A stretch of 64,000 nt of DNA from Maribacter algarum (ex Zhang et al. 2020). GTDB taxonomy: Bacteria > Bacteroidota > Bacteroidia > Flavobacteriales > Flavobacteriaceae. The notes beneath the pieces are model-generated. The model was given only the letters and a program-made list of their open reading frames with translations, was not told the DNA's origin and made no database searches. Location: assembly GCF_005885635.1 (NCBI RefSeq), contig NZ_VATY01000007.1:33474-97473 (forward strand). The letters are read 5' to 3'. A program made the translations under genes and the position numbers. Below are positions 8,331-18,918 of the stretch, piece by piece (position 1 is the stretch's first letter; every line of letters starts with the position of its first letter).

Positions 8331-10031
8331 TTATAAATTCATCTTTTTCAACTCATCGGCAGCGTAATTGGCGGCTCTTGCTGTCAACGCCATATAGGTC
8401 AACGAGGGGTTTTGATTACCTGCGGAGGTCATACAAGCCCCATCTGTAACAAACACATTAGGCACTTCATGCAATTGATTGTATTTATTCAATACCGAAG
8501 TTTTTGGGTTGCGCCCCATTCGAGCAGTTCCCATCTCGTGTATTCCTCCGCCCATGTACGAATCTCTATATGTTGCACGAACATCTTTAAAACCTGATTT
8601 TTCGAGCATTTCTTGGGCCTGGATTATCCAATCCTTTTTCATGAGCTTTTCATTTTCTTTGAACTCAGCATCAAATACAATGGTGGGCAAGCCATACTTG
8701 TCTAATTTATCATGATTGAGGTACATCTTATTTTCATGATACGGTAGGACCTCCCCAAAGCCTAATAAATTTATTCGCCATTCACCAGGTTCCAATATTG
8801 CTTTTTTGAGGTCTTGACCATAAGCCGCTTCGGCAACCATAGTCCTGTAGTCACTGCGACCTGCGCCACCTTGATACCCGTATCCCCTTATAAAATCTAC
8901 TTTCTCAGATTTCGAATTTACATTTCTGAATCTCGGAATATAAATCCCATTGGGTCTTCTTCCACTATAGTACTTATCTTCATACCCGTCTATTTTAGCG
9001 GTTGCACCAGATCCTAATTGATGATCCATGATGTTATGTCCCAATTCTCCGCTAGCATTGCCCATTCCATTCGGAAAAGCTTCCGATTTCGACTGCATTA
9101 AAATAGAAGTAGAAGCCATAGAAGAAGCACATAAAAAGACGATTTTTGATTTAAATTCGATGATTTCCTTTGTTTCCGTATCTACAATACGCACCCCGGT
9201 CGCTTTCCTTTTATCTTTATCATAAACAACCTCAAATACAATGGAATTTGGTCGGAGGGTCATATTTCCTGTTGCCTCGGCCATCGGCAATGTTGAGGAA
9301 TTTGAACTGAAATAGGCACCATATGGGCATCCTCTTTTGCAACGATTTCTGTATTGGCACGTTCCCCTACCCGCACCTGGTTTTGACCCTTCGGTAATGT
9401 GCGCTACCCTTCCAATGGTCAAGACGCGATCCTTATAATTTTTTGCAATCCCCTTTTTTAAATGCTCTTCGACGCAATTCAAATCCATAGGTTTTAAAAA
9501 CAAGCTATCGGGCAGTTGTGGCAAGCCCAATGCTTCCCCGCTGATGCCCACATGTTTTTCTACGTATTCATACCAAGGCTTAAGGTCTTTGTATCGAATG
9601 GGCCAATCGACCCCGATACCGTCTTTTGCATTGGCTTCAAAATCGAGATCGGACCAACGATAGGTTTGTTTTCCCCAAATAAGCGAACGACCACCAACCT
9701 GTGTACCTCGAATCCAATCGAAACGCTTCACCTCATCATAGTCATAGTCTTCATCCTTATTAAAAAAGTGTCGTGTTGCTTCATTAAAACCCCAGCGGGA
9801 TTGTTTTGGGTACTTGGCCAAAACCTTTGCCGGCGTCTTTCCTCCATTAGGCATGTCCCATGGGTCCAAATGCATGGTTGTATAATCCACAGGATGCTGC
9901 ACCATTCTGCCTCGTTCAAGAACGAGTGTTTTGAGCCCTTTTTCGCACAGCTCTTTAGCTGCCCATCCACCACTTATTCCGGTTCCGACTACTATCGCGT
10001 CAAAAGTTTCTCCAGATGATTTTATTTGCAT
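8331..10031 (-). CDS. GMC-family FAD-dependent oxidoreductase
   Basis: A 566-residue protein with an N-terminal FAD-binding Rossmann motif (VVGTGISGGWAAKEL) and the C-terminal GMC segment (HEMGTARMG, then NVFVTDGACMTSAGNQNPSLTYMALTARAA). A Cys-rich stretch (GTCQYRNRCKRGCPYG) is typical of the bacterial gluconate or sorbitol-dehydrogenase-like branch. No clear signal peptide is seen. It is the last gene of the GH3-GH105-rhaM operon, 9 bp after rhaM. Family members oxidise sugar or sugar-acid hydroxyls. The substrate is probably an ulvan-derived monosaccharide (rhamnose, xylose or a uronate), which is inference. Standard pathways for rhamnose and DKI/KDG do not need this enzyme. Confidence 0.85.
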   Translation of the reverse strand: MQIKSSGETFDAIVVGTGISGGWAAKELCEKGLKTLVLERGRMVQHPVDYTTMHLDPWDMPNGGKTPAKVLAKYPKQSRWGFNEATRHFFNKDEDYDYDEVKRFDWIRGTQVGGRSLIWGKQTYRWSDLDFEANAKDGIGVDWPIRYKDLKPWYEYVEKHVGISGEALGLPQLPDSLFLKPMDLNCVEEHLKKGIAKNYKDRVLTIGRVAHITEGSKPGAGRGTCQYRNRCKRGCPYGAYFSSNSSTLPMAEATGNMTLRPNSIVFEVVYDKDKRKATGVRIVDTETKEIIEFKSKIVFLCASSMASTSILMQSKSEAFPNGMGNASGELGHNIMDHQLGSGATAKIDGYEDKYYSGRRPNGIYIPRFRNVNSKSEKVDFIRGYGYQGGAGRSDYRTMVAEAAYGQDLKKAILEPGEWRINLLGFGEVLPYHENKMYLNHDKLDKYGLPTIVFDAEFKENEKLMKKDWIIQAQEMLEKSGFKDVRATYRDSYMGGGIHEMGTARMGRNPKTSVLNKYNQLHEVPNVFVTDGACMTSAGNQNPSLTYMALTARAANYAADELKKMNL

Positions 10032-10040
10032 TTTTTATTA

Positions 10041-10355
10041 TTATTTCATGAAAAAAACTTCTTCTAAGGGTATAGATACAGGTGAATTATCCGGATTGAC
10101 CTCCATGATATCCGACATAAAATTCCACCACTTTTTCACAATTGGGTTTTCAGCCAAATCTTGGGAGCCTCCTTCGCCAGTTACTTTTTGAAAAGCGAAA
10201 AGGGTATGTGTGTCCTCATCAAAAAAAATGGAATATTCACTGACTCCAGAATCTTTAAGCAGTTCCTTTAATTCTGGCCAGATAGCATTATGCCTTTGGG
10301 CATAAGCTTCTTTTTGACCAGGGTTTAGCTTCATTTTGAAGGCTAGTCTTTTCAT
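10041..10355 (-). CDS. rhaM: L-rhamnose mutarotase
   Basis: A 104-residue protein matching the RhaM family in length and motifs (MKRLAFKMKLNPGQKEAYAQ, HNAIWPELKELL, YSIFFDED, LFAFQKV, KWWNFMSDIM). The family interconverts alpha and beta anomers of L-rhamnose, so that sugar released by rhamnosidases can enter the isomerase. It lies between the GH105 gene (gap 9 bp) and the GMC gene (gap 9 bp) in a leftward operon. Its presence, with two GH78 modules and the rhamnose catabolic operon at 37805-43819, identifies rhamnose as a main product of this locus. Confidence 0.93.
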   Translation of the reverse strand: MKRLAFKMKLNPGQKEAYAQRHNAIWPELKELLKDSGVSEYSIFFDEDTHTLFAFQKVTGEGGSQDLAENPIVKKWWNFMSDIMEVNPDNSPVSIPLEEVFFMK

Positions 10356-10364
10356 ATTCTTAGT

Positions 10365-11495
10365 TTAGTCATCCATCTTCAGTATTTCACTACCCGCCAA
10401 TAAAAAAGCTCCTGTGCCGAAATTTTGCCAACTGTCAACGCTTGCCGGTTGCGGGTCAGCACCAATATTTTGCACCCAACCTACCATTCCGGTATCTTGT
10501 TGACACTTTTCTAAAGCAGCCCAAGCTTTATAAACTGAGGACACATACTCTGATTTATCTAATATACCGTTATTGATTCCCCAAGCAAGGGCAAAGGTGT
10601 AAAAACCACTTCCACTAACCTCACCATGGTCAAAAGATTCTGGCGAAAGCAAACTAGTGCGCCAGAGGCCGTCTTCAGGTTGTATACTCTTGATTTTTGC
10701 CGCCATTTCTTTGTAAAGATTTAGGTAAAAATCTCTGTGCTTATAATCTTTTGGCATATCATCAAGAATAAGAGCAAGCCCACCAAGAACCCATCCATTA
10801 CCGCGTGACCAGAATATTTTTTTTCCATTTTCTTCCTTTAAATCATCCGCATTCCCTTTCCATTGATAACGCGTGTCTCTTGCAAAAAGATGTTCTTCTT
10901 TGTTGTAAAGAAGATTATAAGTCTCCATGTAATACTTGTGCATTGTATCTAAGTGATTCATTTCACCAGTATGATTTGCGTACAACGTAAGCATTGGTGG
11001 CGCCATAAAAAGCGCATCACACCACCACCACAGTATATTCTTTACTGGGTCTTTATCCGTACCATCTCTCCACTTGTTGGGTTCGTACAAGTGTTTTTGG
11101 ATAAAGGTTTCGGTTGGCTTCAAATCCACGTAATTTTTACGCGTATCGTTCATCACCAAATAGAGATAACCATAGGAAACCGTTACATCATCTGCATGAA
11201 AGTAGCGGTCGTATGTATTCCACTTGTTCCGATAACCCGTATTTTTCAGGGCTGCAAGGAAAATCTGATTCTGGGTTGTCTTATGTGCCCGTGCGATTCC
11301 AACTTGGTATGCTCCATTGGTCCAATCCGTAGGTGCGACTGCGAATATGGGGTGCGCTTCTTGCCACTCCATGGCCCGCACCATGGCCTTTTCAATTTCT
11401 TTATTGTTGAATTGTTGGGCAGAAACAGTGTAGACACATAGAATTCCGATAAGAGATATGGTCACTAAGTTTCGGAAAGTCTGATTTTTTTTCAT
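10365..11495 (-). CDS. GH105 unsaturated uronyl hydrolase
   Basis: A 376-residue protein with a signal peptide (ending VYTVSAQ). It has the family pattern of an alpha/alpha-barrel hydrolase: KAHKTTQ and [21 protein letters not shown] regions, a [12 protein letters not shown] motif carrying the putative catalytic Asp, and [12 protein letters not shown]. Family enzymes remove the 4,5-unsaturated uronic acid left by lyases at the non-reducing end. Here that would be the unsaturated glucuronyl residue made by ulvan lyase from glucuronyl- or iduronyl-rhamnose 3-sulfate. It is the second gene of the operon that starts with the GH3 gene (gap 23 bp). Its product feeds KduI and KduD encoded at 34757-36392. 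Confidence 0.88.
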   Translation of the reverse strand: MKKNQTFRNLVTISLIGILCVYTVSAQQFNNKEIEKAMVRAMEWQEAHPIFAVAPTDWTNGAYQVGIARAHKTTQNQIFLAALKNTGYRNKWNTYDRYFHADDVTVSYGYLYLVMNDTRKNYVDLKPTETFIQKHLYEPNKWRDGTDKDPVKNILWWWCDALFMAPPMLTLYANHTGEMNHLDTMHKYYMETYNLLYNKEEHLFARDTRYQWKGNADDLKEENGKKIFWSRGNGWVLGGLALILDDMPKDYKHRDFYLNLYKEMAAKIKSIQPEDGLWRTSLLSPESFDHGEVSGSGFYTFALAWGINNGILDKSEYVSSVYKAWAALEKCQQDTGMVGWVQNIGADPQPASVDSWQNFGTGAFLLAGSEILKMDD

Positions 11496-11518
11496 TGTAT
11501 TCTTCTTAAAGTTACGTT

Positions 11519-13786
11519 CTATTTTTCAAGTCTGAATTGGGCTGAAACCCCTTCTTTGGATGAAGTGCCTATCATAACGGTGTAATCTCCAGCTTCCCAT
11601 ATTTTTTCCATTTTGGGTCCGGTGAATTTCAGCATCTCGGGAGTTATGGTAAAAGTTACGGATTTTGATTGACCTGGGTCAAGTTCAATTTTCTCGAAGC
11701 CCTTCAACTCTTTATCCGGCCGAGTTACCGAGCCGATTTCATCTTTTAAATAGAGTTGTACCACTTCTTTGGCTTTCATTTTTCCGGTATTGGTTACTTG
11801 AACACTTACCGTTATTTCGGTGGAGGGTGTCATGGTCATACCGGATAATTGTAATTCGCTATATTCAAAATTGCCGTAGCTCAATCCATATCCAAAAGGA
11901 AATAACGGGCCATCCTCCAAGAACAAGTATCCTTTTTTATTGTTGATTTCCTTCATGCTATAGTGAAAAGGTAATTGCCCGATAGATCTCGGAATGGTCA
12001 CCGGGGATTTCCCTGAAGGGGAAACTTCCCCGAAAATAATTTTGGCCGCAGAAGAATCGCCGAATTCGCTCAGGTCCCATCCGTCTAAAATGGCATCCGC
12101 TTGTTCGGCGATTGTGTTAATGGCGAGTGTTCTTCTATGCTTTAAAACTACTATTAGCGGTTTTCCAAGAGCCTTTACCCTTTTAACCAATTCATCTTGC
12201 GCGCCAACAGGTTCAATGGTCGCTCGATCTCCAACAGCATTATTGAAATAGGCTTCCTTTGCCGTAAATTCATCTCCACCCAAGAACAAAATGGTCATAT
12301 CCGATTCATTGGCAACATCGACGAGTTTCTTGATTGTTTTTTCATCGGTAGGCAACAAGCTAGGTGCCCCTTTGTCACCATCGGTCAATTCAAAGCCCTT
12401 GTCTGCCACAAACGAAACGTTTTCTCCTGCAACGGATTCAAAAGCGGCTTGGGTTCCTTGATATACCAGTGGCCCCAAGAGTGCAATCTTTTGATTCTCC
12501 CTTTTAAGTGGGAGTAAATTGTTTTCATTTTTTAAAAGGATGATAGACTCCAAATCTGCTTGTTGCGCAAGCTCCAAAGATGCAGTTGAACGAACTTCTT
12601 TTTCCACCTCTTTAATATCTATATAAGGATTGTCAAAGAGACCTAAAATCATTTTTGTTCGCAATACACGCCTTACGGAACGATCTATCATTTTTTCAAT
12701 GCTTGGGTCTTTTTTTACCATTTCAGGCAAATACGCATAGGAGTCCTCAGCATATAAATCTACATCGATACCGGCAACCAGACCCATTAAGGCAGCCGCT
12801 TGAGGACTTTCAGCAACCTTCATAAAATAAAAAAGACGAGCAATGTCATTGGAATCGGAAACCACATACCCATCAAAGCCCCATTGGTCACGTAAAACAC
12901 CTGTCAGCAATTCTTCATTCCCATGAGTCGCAATTCCATTCAAATCGCCATGCGACGCCATAATACCCAGCGTGCGCGCTTCTTTAACGGCAGCTTCAAA
13001 GGGCGGGTAAATTTCATCGATTAAGGTTCGTGGTGATATCTCTACCGCCGCAAAATTGGAACCTCCAAGTACTTGTCCATATCCTGCAAAATGCTTGGCA
13101 ACGGCACCGATATGTGTTCCGTTACCTAAACCTTCGTAATTACCTTGTACCCCTTTTATTGCGTTAATGACCATTTGGGTGGTCAGGTAAGTATCTTCTC
13201 CAAAGGCTTCCGACATACGTCCAAAACGAGGGTCTCGGACGATATCAGCCTCAGGGGAATGGCACATATGCATGCCGCGTAAACGGGCCTCCCGACCGAC
13301 CACATCCCAAATTCGATTTACCAATTCAGGATTGAACGATGCCGCGGAAGTTATCGGTCGACCAAATTTGGTACATCCCTCGGCATCTACCCCATTATAT
13401 GACTCCGTAACAAACAAAGCTGGAATGCCCCATCGGTTGCTTTTGATAATATACTTTTGTAGTTCGTTGTTTAGCTTGGCAGCAGCCAAGGGTGAAATGT
13501 GCTCTCCAGGATTTTTAATTCCCGCTATACCCAATTTTAATTTTTCAATAACCCGATCAGACAGTTCCAATTCACCTTTTTCATTGGCTCCAACCCCTAT
13601 ATTGGCGTGAAAAATCCGCATCTGGGCAACCTTTTCTTCCAAAGACATTCTTGGCAACAGATCTTCTACCCTTTCGTTTATGCGAAGGGACTTATCTTGA
13701 AAGGGCATCCTTCCCTTTTGTGCATAACCAGCGCCTAAACTAATTAGCACCAGTATAAGGGATAAAATTTTGTTCTTCATTTTCAA
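11519..13786 (-). CDS. GH3 beta-glycosidase
   Basis: A 755-residue secreted protein (signal to about residue 22) with the three-part GH3 layout: N-terminal TIM barrel, alpha/beta sandwich (about 400-620) and C-terminal fibronectin-III-like domain (about 670-750). The nucleophile segment is [10 protein letters not shown], giving Asp311; the KHF motif (AKHFAGYG) is present. GH3 enzymes in ulvan loci are usually beta-xylosidases or beta-glucosidases, and xylose is a constituent of ulvan, so exo-beta-xylosidase is the first guess. It is the first gene of the leftward operon GH3, GH105, rhaM, GMC, under operator B. Confidence 0.9.
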   Translation of the reverse strand: MKMKNKILSLILVLISLGAGYAQKGRMPFQDKSLRINERVEDLLPRMSLEEKVAQMRIFHANIGVGANEKGELELSDRVIEKLKLGIAGIKNPGEHISPLAAAKLNNELQKYIIKSNRWGIPALFVTESYNGVDAEGCTKFGRPITSAASFNPELVNRIWDVVGREARLRGMHMCHSPEADIVRDPRFGRMSEAFGEDTYLTTQMVINAIKGVQGNYEGLGNGTHIGAVAKHFAGYGQVLGGSNFAAVEISPRTLIDEIYPPFEAAVKEARTLGIMASHGDLNGIATHGNEELLTGVLRDQWGFDGYVVSDSNDIARLFYFMKVAESPQAAALMGLVAGIDVDLYAEDSYAYLPEMVKKDPSIEKMIDRSVRRVLRTKMILGLFDNPYIDIKEVEKEVRSTASLELAQQADLESIILLKNENNLLPLKRENQKIALLGPLVYQGTQAAFESVAGENVSFVADKGFELTDGDKGAPSLLPTDEKTIKKLVDVANESDMTILFLGGDEFTAKEAYFNNAVGDRATIEPVGAQDELVKRVKALGKPLIVVLKHRRTLAINTIAEQADAILDGWDLSEFGDSSAAKIIFGEVSPSGKSPVTIPRSIGQLPFHYSMKEINNKKGYLFLEDGPLFPFGYGLSYGNFEYSELQLSGMTMTPSTEITVSVQVTNTGKMKAKEVVQLYLKDEIGSVTRPDKELKGFEKIELDPGQSKSVTFTITPEMLKFTGPKMEKIWEAGDYTVMIGTSSKEGVSAQFRLEK

Positions 13787-13801
13787 TAATTCATTTGTGG
13801 A

Positions 13802-13850
13802 CTAAAATACCACTATGAATAAATTAAGGTATCCTGCTCTGTCGTGTTAG
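13802..13850 (-). promoter_or_regulatory. PUL operator/promoter B
   Basis: On the minus strand, decamers CTAACACGAC (13850-13841) and AGAGCAGGAT (13840-13831) are followed after 21 nt by the -7 element TATTTTAG (13809-13802). It drives the GH3-GH105-rhaM-GMC operon. Confidence 0.7.
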
Positions 13851-13944
13851 GAATCTAAATTGGATATGCTAATTATGCTGGTAAATGAGAAATGAAGCCA
13901 TCCAACAAACCATGTAAATAAGAAAAATTTCACCAAAATTATTA

Positions 13945-14013
13945 AGTACAGGACAGTACAGGATAGTACAGTACAGTGCAGGATGAACATATAAACGGAC
14001 TCCAATATTTTTG
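13945..14013 (+). promoter_or_regulatory. PUL operator/promoter C, four tandem boxes upstream of susC
   Basis: Four contiguous decamers occur: AGTACAGGAC (13945), AGTACAGGAT (13955), AGTACAGTAC (13965) and AGTGCAGGAT (13975-13984). The -7 element TATTTTTG (14006-14013) follows the last box after 21 nt, the same spacing as the other sites. The 13787-14054 intergenic stretch otherwise holds only operator B and the susC leader. Confidence 0.8.
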
Positions 14014-14054
14014 ACCATATTCAACGATAACTCATTCCTTAAATAAACAACTGT

Positions 14055-17000
14055 ATGAAAAAAACAAAATCAACTTCAAACAAAATTTGGACACCGTTCC
14101 TGACTTTGTTGTTTGCATTCAGCTCGATGGCTGTGTGGTCTCAGCAAACCGTTACAGGTACAGTATCGGCAGATGACGGGCCTCTACCAGGAGCCTCGGT
14201 CGTGGTAAAAGGAACTACAACTGGGGTCAGTACCGATTTCGACGGTAATTTTACCATTGAAGCAGGTCCTGATGATACGCTTCAATTCTCTTACATCGGA
14301 TATGTGGCCCAAGAAATCTTGGTTGGCACACAAACTCAAATCAATGTAACCTTAGCACCAGGCAACGAACTAGATGAAGTTGTTGTCATTGGTTATGGAA
14401 CGCAACGTAAATCTGATTTGACTGGTTCCGTCGCATCGGTAAGTGCTGAAGATGTAGCGGCTATACCTGTTTCGAGAGTTGACCAAGCTTTACAAGGTAG
14501 GGCAGCTGGTGTGCAAGTTACTCAAGTTAGTGGTGCACCTGGTGCGTCTACTTCCATAAGAGTCAGAGGTGGTAACTCCATTCAGGGTAGTAACGAACCC
14601 CTTTGGGTTGTGGACGGTATTATAGTAGGTACGAATTTCAACCTAAATAATATAAGTGCCAATGATGTTCAATCCATAGAAATATTAAAAGATGCCTCCT
14701 CAATTGCTATATATGGATCTAGGGGTGCAAATGGTGTGGTATTGGTAACCACTAAAAGTGGTGCCCGTGTAGGCGGGGGTAAACCTCAAGTAAGTGTAGG
14801 TTTATATACAAGTATGCAAATGGTACCTGAGCAACCAGCGTATTTAAATCAAGCACAACAAATAGATTATACAAATCAAGATGCCATAATAAGAGGTGTA
14901 GCGGAGCCATTTCCAGGAAATCCATCGGACTACCCAGATAACGACTTTTTTGACCTTTTGCTAGGCCCATCACCTATATATAATGCAGATGTTTCTATAG
15001 CTGGTTCTTCAGAGAATGGAAATGTTAATTATTACAATTCGCTTAATTTTTTCGATCAAGATGGTCTTATTGAGAATTCAGGAATAGAAAAATATATTTT
15101 TAGATCTAATTTGGATTTTAAGTTAAGTGATAAATTAAAGGCAGGTCTCCGTATTAATTATTCAAGAATTAAACAAGAGAATGGTGTTGTTGGCTACGGC
15201 GGTCTTCTGGGTATTTTACCAACCCAGCCCATATATAATGATGACGGTTCTTTTAATGGGGCTAATGAAGTAACAGGTAATCCTTTTAACAACCCCGTTG
15301 CAACGTCACAATTGGATATAAATGAAACTACGGCAAGCAATTTGTTAGGAACGGTTTATTTAGAGTATAATCCTATTGAAAATTTAACTATTCGTTCTAC
15401 TTTTAATCCCGACATTACCAATTCTAAAAACAATCGATTTACGTCTAGTCAAAGACCAGATTTACAAACGGGTGACAGTAATGCTAGGATAAGTACTACA
15501 TCTATTTTTAATTGGAATAACGAAAATACCATTCAATATTCTGGAGATTTTGGTGATAAACATAATTATACACTACTTGGTGGTGCCTCTTTCCAGAAAG
15601 ATGTTACCGAAACCACTTCGGCCCAAGCTTTTGGGTTTACTACAGATGCCACGACATTCAACTCTTTGGGACTAGGATCTGATCCGTCAAGAAATATAGT
15701 AACTTCTGGTTATAATCAAAGAACCCTTGTTTCCTTTTTCGGCAGGCTTAATTATACCTTTGATGACAAGTACTTACTAACCTTAGTTGGAAGAAGTGAC
15801 GGTAGTTCTGTATTTGCTCCCGGTAATAAATATGAATTTTACCCATCAATAGCTGCTGCATGGAAAATTTCGGAAGAGGCATTTATGGAAAATCAAGATA
15901 TCTTTCAAGATTTAAAGTTAAGAGCCAGTTATGGTAAAGCTGGTAACCAAGCTATTGGGCCTTATAGGACTTTGGCGCTCTATTCTGAGGGTAATACCTC
16001 CGTTAACGGTGTTGAGGTTCCTGGAGCGGTCTTAGGAAGACCAGCAAATCCTAATTTAATTTGGGAAACAACAACATCTTTTGATATTGCTTTAGAAGCT
16101 TCACTTTTTGGCGGCAGGCTCTTTACAGAATTTAATTATTATCAGAAAGAGACCAATGACCTGTTATTGGATGTTACCATACCCAGACAAACAGGTTATT
16201 CAAATCAATTGCAAAATATCGGATCTTTAGAAAACAAAGGTTGGGAATTTTTACTTAATTCTAGGAATATCCAGAATGAAAACTTCAATTGGAATTCTAC
16301 CATAACCTTATCTTCCAATAAAAATAAGATTTTGGATCTTGGAGGAGAGGAGTTTATTGACGTAGTGGTAGATCAGATTTTAGGTGCAGGTAACTTAAGG
16401 TTAATCGTTGGTGAATCGGCGCCAGTATTTACAGGAGCACAGTATTTAGGAACCTGGAAAAGTCAAGCAGAAATTGATGCTTCGGGGCAAGATCCAGCAA
16501 CAAATTTTGTTGGTGGTCCAAGATATCAAGATACAGATGGAGATGGCATCATATCCAATGAGGATTTTGAAGTGTTAGGTAATCCATGGCCAGATTTAAT
16601 TTATGGATTTGAAAACAATTTTTCCTATAAAAACCTTGATCTAAATATTTATATACAAGGAACGGTTGGTAATGAAGTTTTTAATCGAAGAACGCGTAAT
16701 AGCTTTTTCATTCGCGGAGAGCTTCCAAAGTATGCAGAAGTTGCTGATTATTGGTCGGCTGATAACCCAACATCAGATGTTCCTAGACCAGGGTTTGTTG
16801 AAGGTGCATACCAACCCAACTCCTTTGATGTTGAGGACGGTACGCATCTGCGTTTAAAAAATGTGCGATTGACCTATAATTTCCCAGTGGAAAAAATGGG
16901 ATGGAATGGTGTAAAAAACATGTCACTTTATGCAACTGGAACTAATTTGCTACTATTTTCGGATTTCAGATTAATCGATCCTGAGTCAAGTAGTTATGGT

Positions 17001-17093
17001 CGAAATGGTTTGGGTAATCTTGCTCAAGGATTTTCAAATGGGGAATATCCAAACGCTAGAGTTTTAAGTTTAGGCCTTAACGTAACTTTTTAA
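14055..17093 (+). CDS. susC: SusC-like TonB-dependent outer-membrane transporter
   Basis: A 1012-residue outer-membrane protein: signal peptide (ends AVWSQ), a carboxypeptidase-D-like regulatory domain (about 32-110: VTGTVSADDGPLPGASVVVKG), a TonB plug (DEVVVIGYGTQRKSDLTGSV; SIRVRGGNSI; EPLWVVDGI) and a long beta-barrel ending ARVLSLGLNVTF with a terminal Phe. It imports oligosaccharides released at the cell surface, together with the SusD-like protein encoded 11 bp downstream. Under operator C, with four boxes. Substrate specificity cannot be read from sequence; ulvan oligosaccharides are inferred from the enzymes around it. Confidence 0.95.
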   Translation: MKKTKSTSNKIWTPFLTLLFAFSSMAVWSQQTVTGTVSADDGPLPGASVVVKGTTTGVSTDFDGNFTIEAGPDDTLQFSYIGYVAQEILVGTQTQINVTLAPGNELDEVVVIGYGTQRKSDLTGSVASVSAEDVAAIPVSRVDQALQGRAAGVQVTQVSGAPGASTSIRVRGGNSIQGSNEPLWVVDGIIVGTNFNLNNISANDVQSIEILKDASSIAIYGSRGANGVVLVTTKSGARVGGGKPQVSVGLYTSMQMVPEQPAYLNQAQQIDYTNQDAIIRGVAEPFPGNPSDYPDNDFFDLLLGPSPIYNADVSIAGSSENGNVNYYNSLNFFDQDGLIENSGIEKYIFRSNLDFKLSDKLKAGLRINYSRIKQENGVVGYGGLLGILPTQPIYNDDGSFNGANEVTGNPFNNPVATSQLDINETTASNLLGTVYLEYNPIENLTIRSTFNPDITNSKNNRFTSSQRPDLQTGDSNARISTTSIFNWNNENTIQYSGDFGDKHNYTLLGGASFQKDVTETTSAQAFGFTTDATTFNSLGLGSDPSRNIVTSGYNQRTLVSFFGRLNYTFDDKYLLTLVGRSDGSSVFAPGNKYEFYPSIAAAWKISEEAFMENQDIFQDLKLRASYGKAGNQAIGPYRTLALYSEGNTSVNGVEVPGAVLGRPANPNLIWETTTSFDIALEASLFGGRLFTEFNYYQKETNDLLLDVTIPRQTGYSNQLQNIGSLENKGWEFLLNSRNIQNENFNWNSTITLSSNKNKILDLGGEEFIDVVVDQILGAGNLRLIVGESAPVFTGAQYLGTWKSQAEIDASGQDPATNFVGGPRYQDTDGDGIISNEDFEVLGNPWPDLIYGFENNFSYKNLDLNIYIQGTVGNEVFNRRTRNSFFIRGELPKYAEVADYWSADNPTSDVPRPGFVEGAYQPNSFDVEDGTHLRLKNVRLTYNFPVEKMGWNGVKNMSLYATGTNLLLFSDFRLIDPESSSYGRNGLGNLAQGFSNGEYPNARVLSLGLNVTF

Positions 17094-17104
17094 AAAAAAT
17101 AGAT

Positions 17105-18658
17105 ATGAAAACAAAATATATAGTACTATACCTCCTCATAATAACCTCATTTGTAGGTTGTGAGAAATTTTTAGATGAAGACCCAAGAGATATTATTGCT
17201 CCAGAAAATTTTTTTGCTACCGATTCGGATGCAATACAAGGTATTACGGGTATATACTCCGTAGTTAAAAATAACTCTATTTACGGACAAGCTGGGTTGG
17301 ATAATTGGTATGACAACGGGGTCGATATCATAGAGCCAAATCGATCACATCCAATATTCGAGGTCATGGGTAATTACACTTTAAGTGCAGTCACTGCCGA
17401 TGCATCAAACCAACTAATGAGTGTATCGGATACTTGGCAAAATCTGTATAGGGTTATCCTAAATACAAATGTTATAATTGACAGGGTTGATGGAAATGAA
17501 GCCATTTCAGCAGATGTGCAGACCGATGTTATTGCACAGGCAAGATTTCTACGTGCGTTGGCTTATTGGCATATTACCAACCTTTGGGGTGATGCACCTT
17601 TTTATACAGAAGTTCTTACACTAGAAGAGATTGGTTCACTAGCAAGAACTGATAAAGAAACTATTTTAGCCAGTGTATTGGATGATTTGGCATTTGCACA
17701 AAGCAATTTGCCGTCTGTAATTCCAGATGATGAAAGGGGTAAAGCCTCTAAATGGGCAGCAGCTATTATTGAAGCAAAAATACATATGAAAGCCCAAGAT
17801 TGGCAAGCAGGATTGAATAAATGTTTGGAAATAATTAACCAATCCTCACATGCGTTATTGCCAACTTATGCCGAGGTTTTTGATCCAGGCAATGAATACA
17901 ATGCGGAAATTATTTGGTCTTTGGATTTTGCCAAGGATATTACAGGTCAATTTGAGCCAGCCTTCCCAGGTCGTTCATTTGCAGGTAATAATTATTGGAG
18001 ACCAAGTCTTTTTAACCCACGTATTAGGGATGAGCCAGTTAATTCAGATGATAGGCAACTTTTAAGGGATGCATTGGCGGCCAATGGAGAGGAATTCAAT
18101 GGTACTGGACTTCAGATAGCATCAGTAGACTTTGTCAATAAATTTCCTATGAATGATTTACGAAGACCTCTGAATATCATGGGTGATTACGAGGGTATTC
18201 CATTGAATCACACTTACATGCCTAAATTTATGAATCGTAATTTTGAGACTTCGCCACGTTTTAATCACGGAGATAATCGATTGGTATTTAGACTTGCAGA
18301 TGTCTATTTAATGGCTGCCGAGTGCGAAAATGAACTGAATGGCCCAGGAAATGCATACCAGTATATCCACCCGATTCGCCAGCGCGCTTATGAAACACAA
18401 GCCGAATGGGAACTTGTCGGGTTAAGCGCACAAGAGTTTAGAGAGGCTATTTATGATGAGCGTAAATGGGAGTTGGCAGCGGAAGCAACAAGAAGATATG
18501 ACTTAATTAGATGGGGTATCTATTTGGATGTTGTTCGCAATGCTGAATTTAAAACGTATACTCCTAATACGAACATACAAGACCATCATGTTTTGCTGCC
18601 AATTCCTTTAAATCAGTTGCAGTTAAACCCGAATTTAACTCAAAATCCGGGTTATTAA
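17105..18658 (+). CDS. susD: SusD/RagB-like surface glycan-binding lipoprotein
   Basis: A 517-residue lipoprotein (signal ending ITSFVGC) followed by the typical FLDEDPRDIIAPENFFATDSDAIQGITGIY start of RagB/SusD proteins. Helical TPR-like segments follow, then the C-terminal pattern (YDERKWELAAEATRRYDLIRWG ... LLPIPLNQLQLNPNLTQNPGY). It forms the lid over SusC and binds the oligosaccharide at the cell surface. A terminator hairpin follows at 18774, so susC-susD is a two-gene unit. Confidence 0.95.
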   Translation: MKTKYIVLYLLIITSFVGCEKFLDEDPRDIIAPENFFATDSDAIQGITGIYSVVKNNSIYGQAGLDNWYDNGVDIIEPNRSHPIFEVMGNYTLSAVTADASNQLMSVSDTWQNLYRVILNTNVIIDRVDGNEAISADVQTDVIAQARFLRALAYWHITNLWGDAPFYTEVLTLEEIGSLARTDKETILASVLDDLAFAQSNLPSVIPDDERGKASKWAAAIIEAKIHMKAQDWQAGLNKCLEIINQSSHALLPTYAEVFDPGNEYNAEIIWSLDFAKDITGQFEPAFPGRSFAGNNYWRPSLFNPRIRDEPVNSDDRQLLRDALAANGEEFNGTGLQIASVDFVNKFPMNDLRRPLNIMGDYEGIPLNHTYMPKFMNRNFETSPRFNHGDNRLVFRLADVYLMAAECENELNGPGNAYQYIHPIRQRAYETQAEWELVGLSAQEFREAIYDERKWELAAEATRRYDLIRWGIYLDVVRNAEFKTYTPNTNIQDHHVLLPIPLNQLQLNPNLTQNPGY

Positions 18659-18773
18659 GAGTCAAATTAGCTTTGTTGGAATCAGACCCAATAAATAATG
18701 GGTATCGCTAACCATTAACTGAAAAGATTTAGAGTTCAACGAAATCATAGATTGTTAGTTTGAGTTAGTTTTG

Positions 18774-18812
18774 AAAATGGGGTAAACGATATGTTTGCTC
18801 CATTTTTATTTT
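18774..18812 (+). terminator. Rho-independent terminator after susCD
   Basis: A 14-bp stem (18774-18787 with 18793-18806, two G-U pairs, loop GATAT) is followed by a T-rich run. It ends the susCD transcript before operator D. Confidence 0.75.
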
Positions 18813-18834
18813 ATTGATATTGCTAGTTTTTAGG

Positions 18835-18883
18835 AAAGCAGTATGGTACAGGACACCATAACTAATCCTGAAGGCTATTTTTA
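18835..18883 (+). promoter_or_regulatory. PUL operator/promoter D
   Basis: Decamers AAAGCAGTAT (18835-18844) and GGTACAGGAC (18845-18854) are followed after 21 nt by the -7 element TATTTTTA (18876-18883). It drives the GH78 gene and supports ATG 18919 as the start rather than GTG 18901. Confidence 0.7.
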
Positions 18884-18918
18884 GGCGTGGTAAATAGCAC
18901 GTGAATAAATTTTATTTC

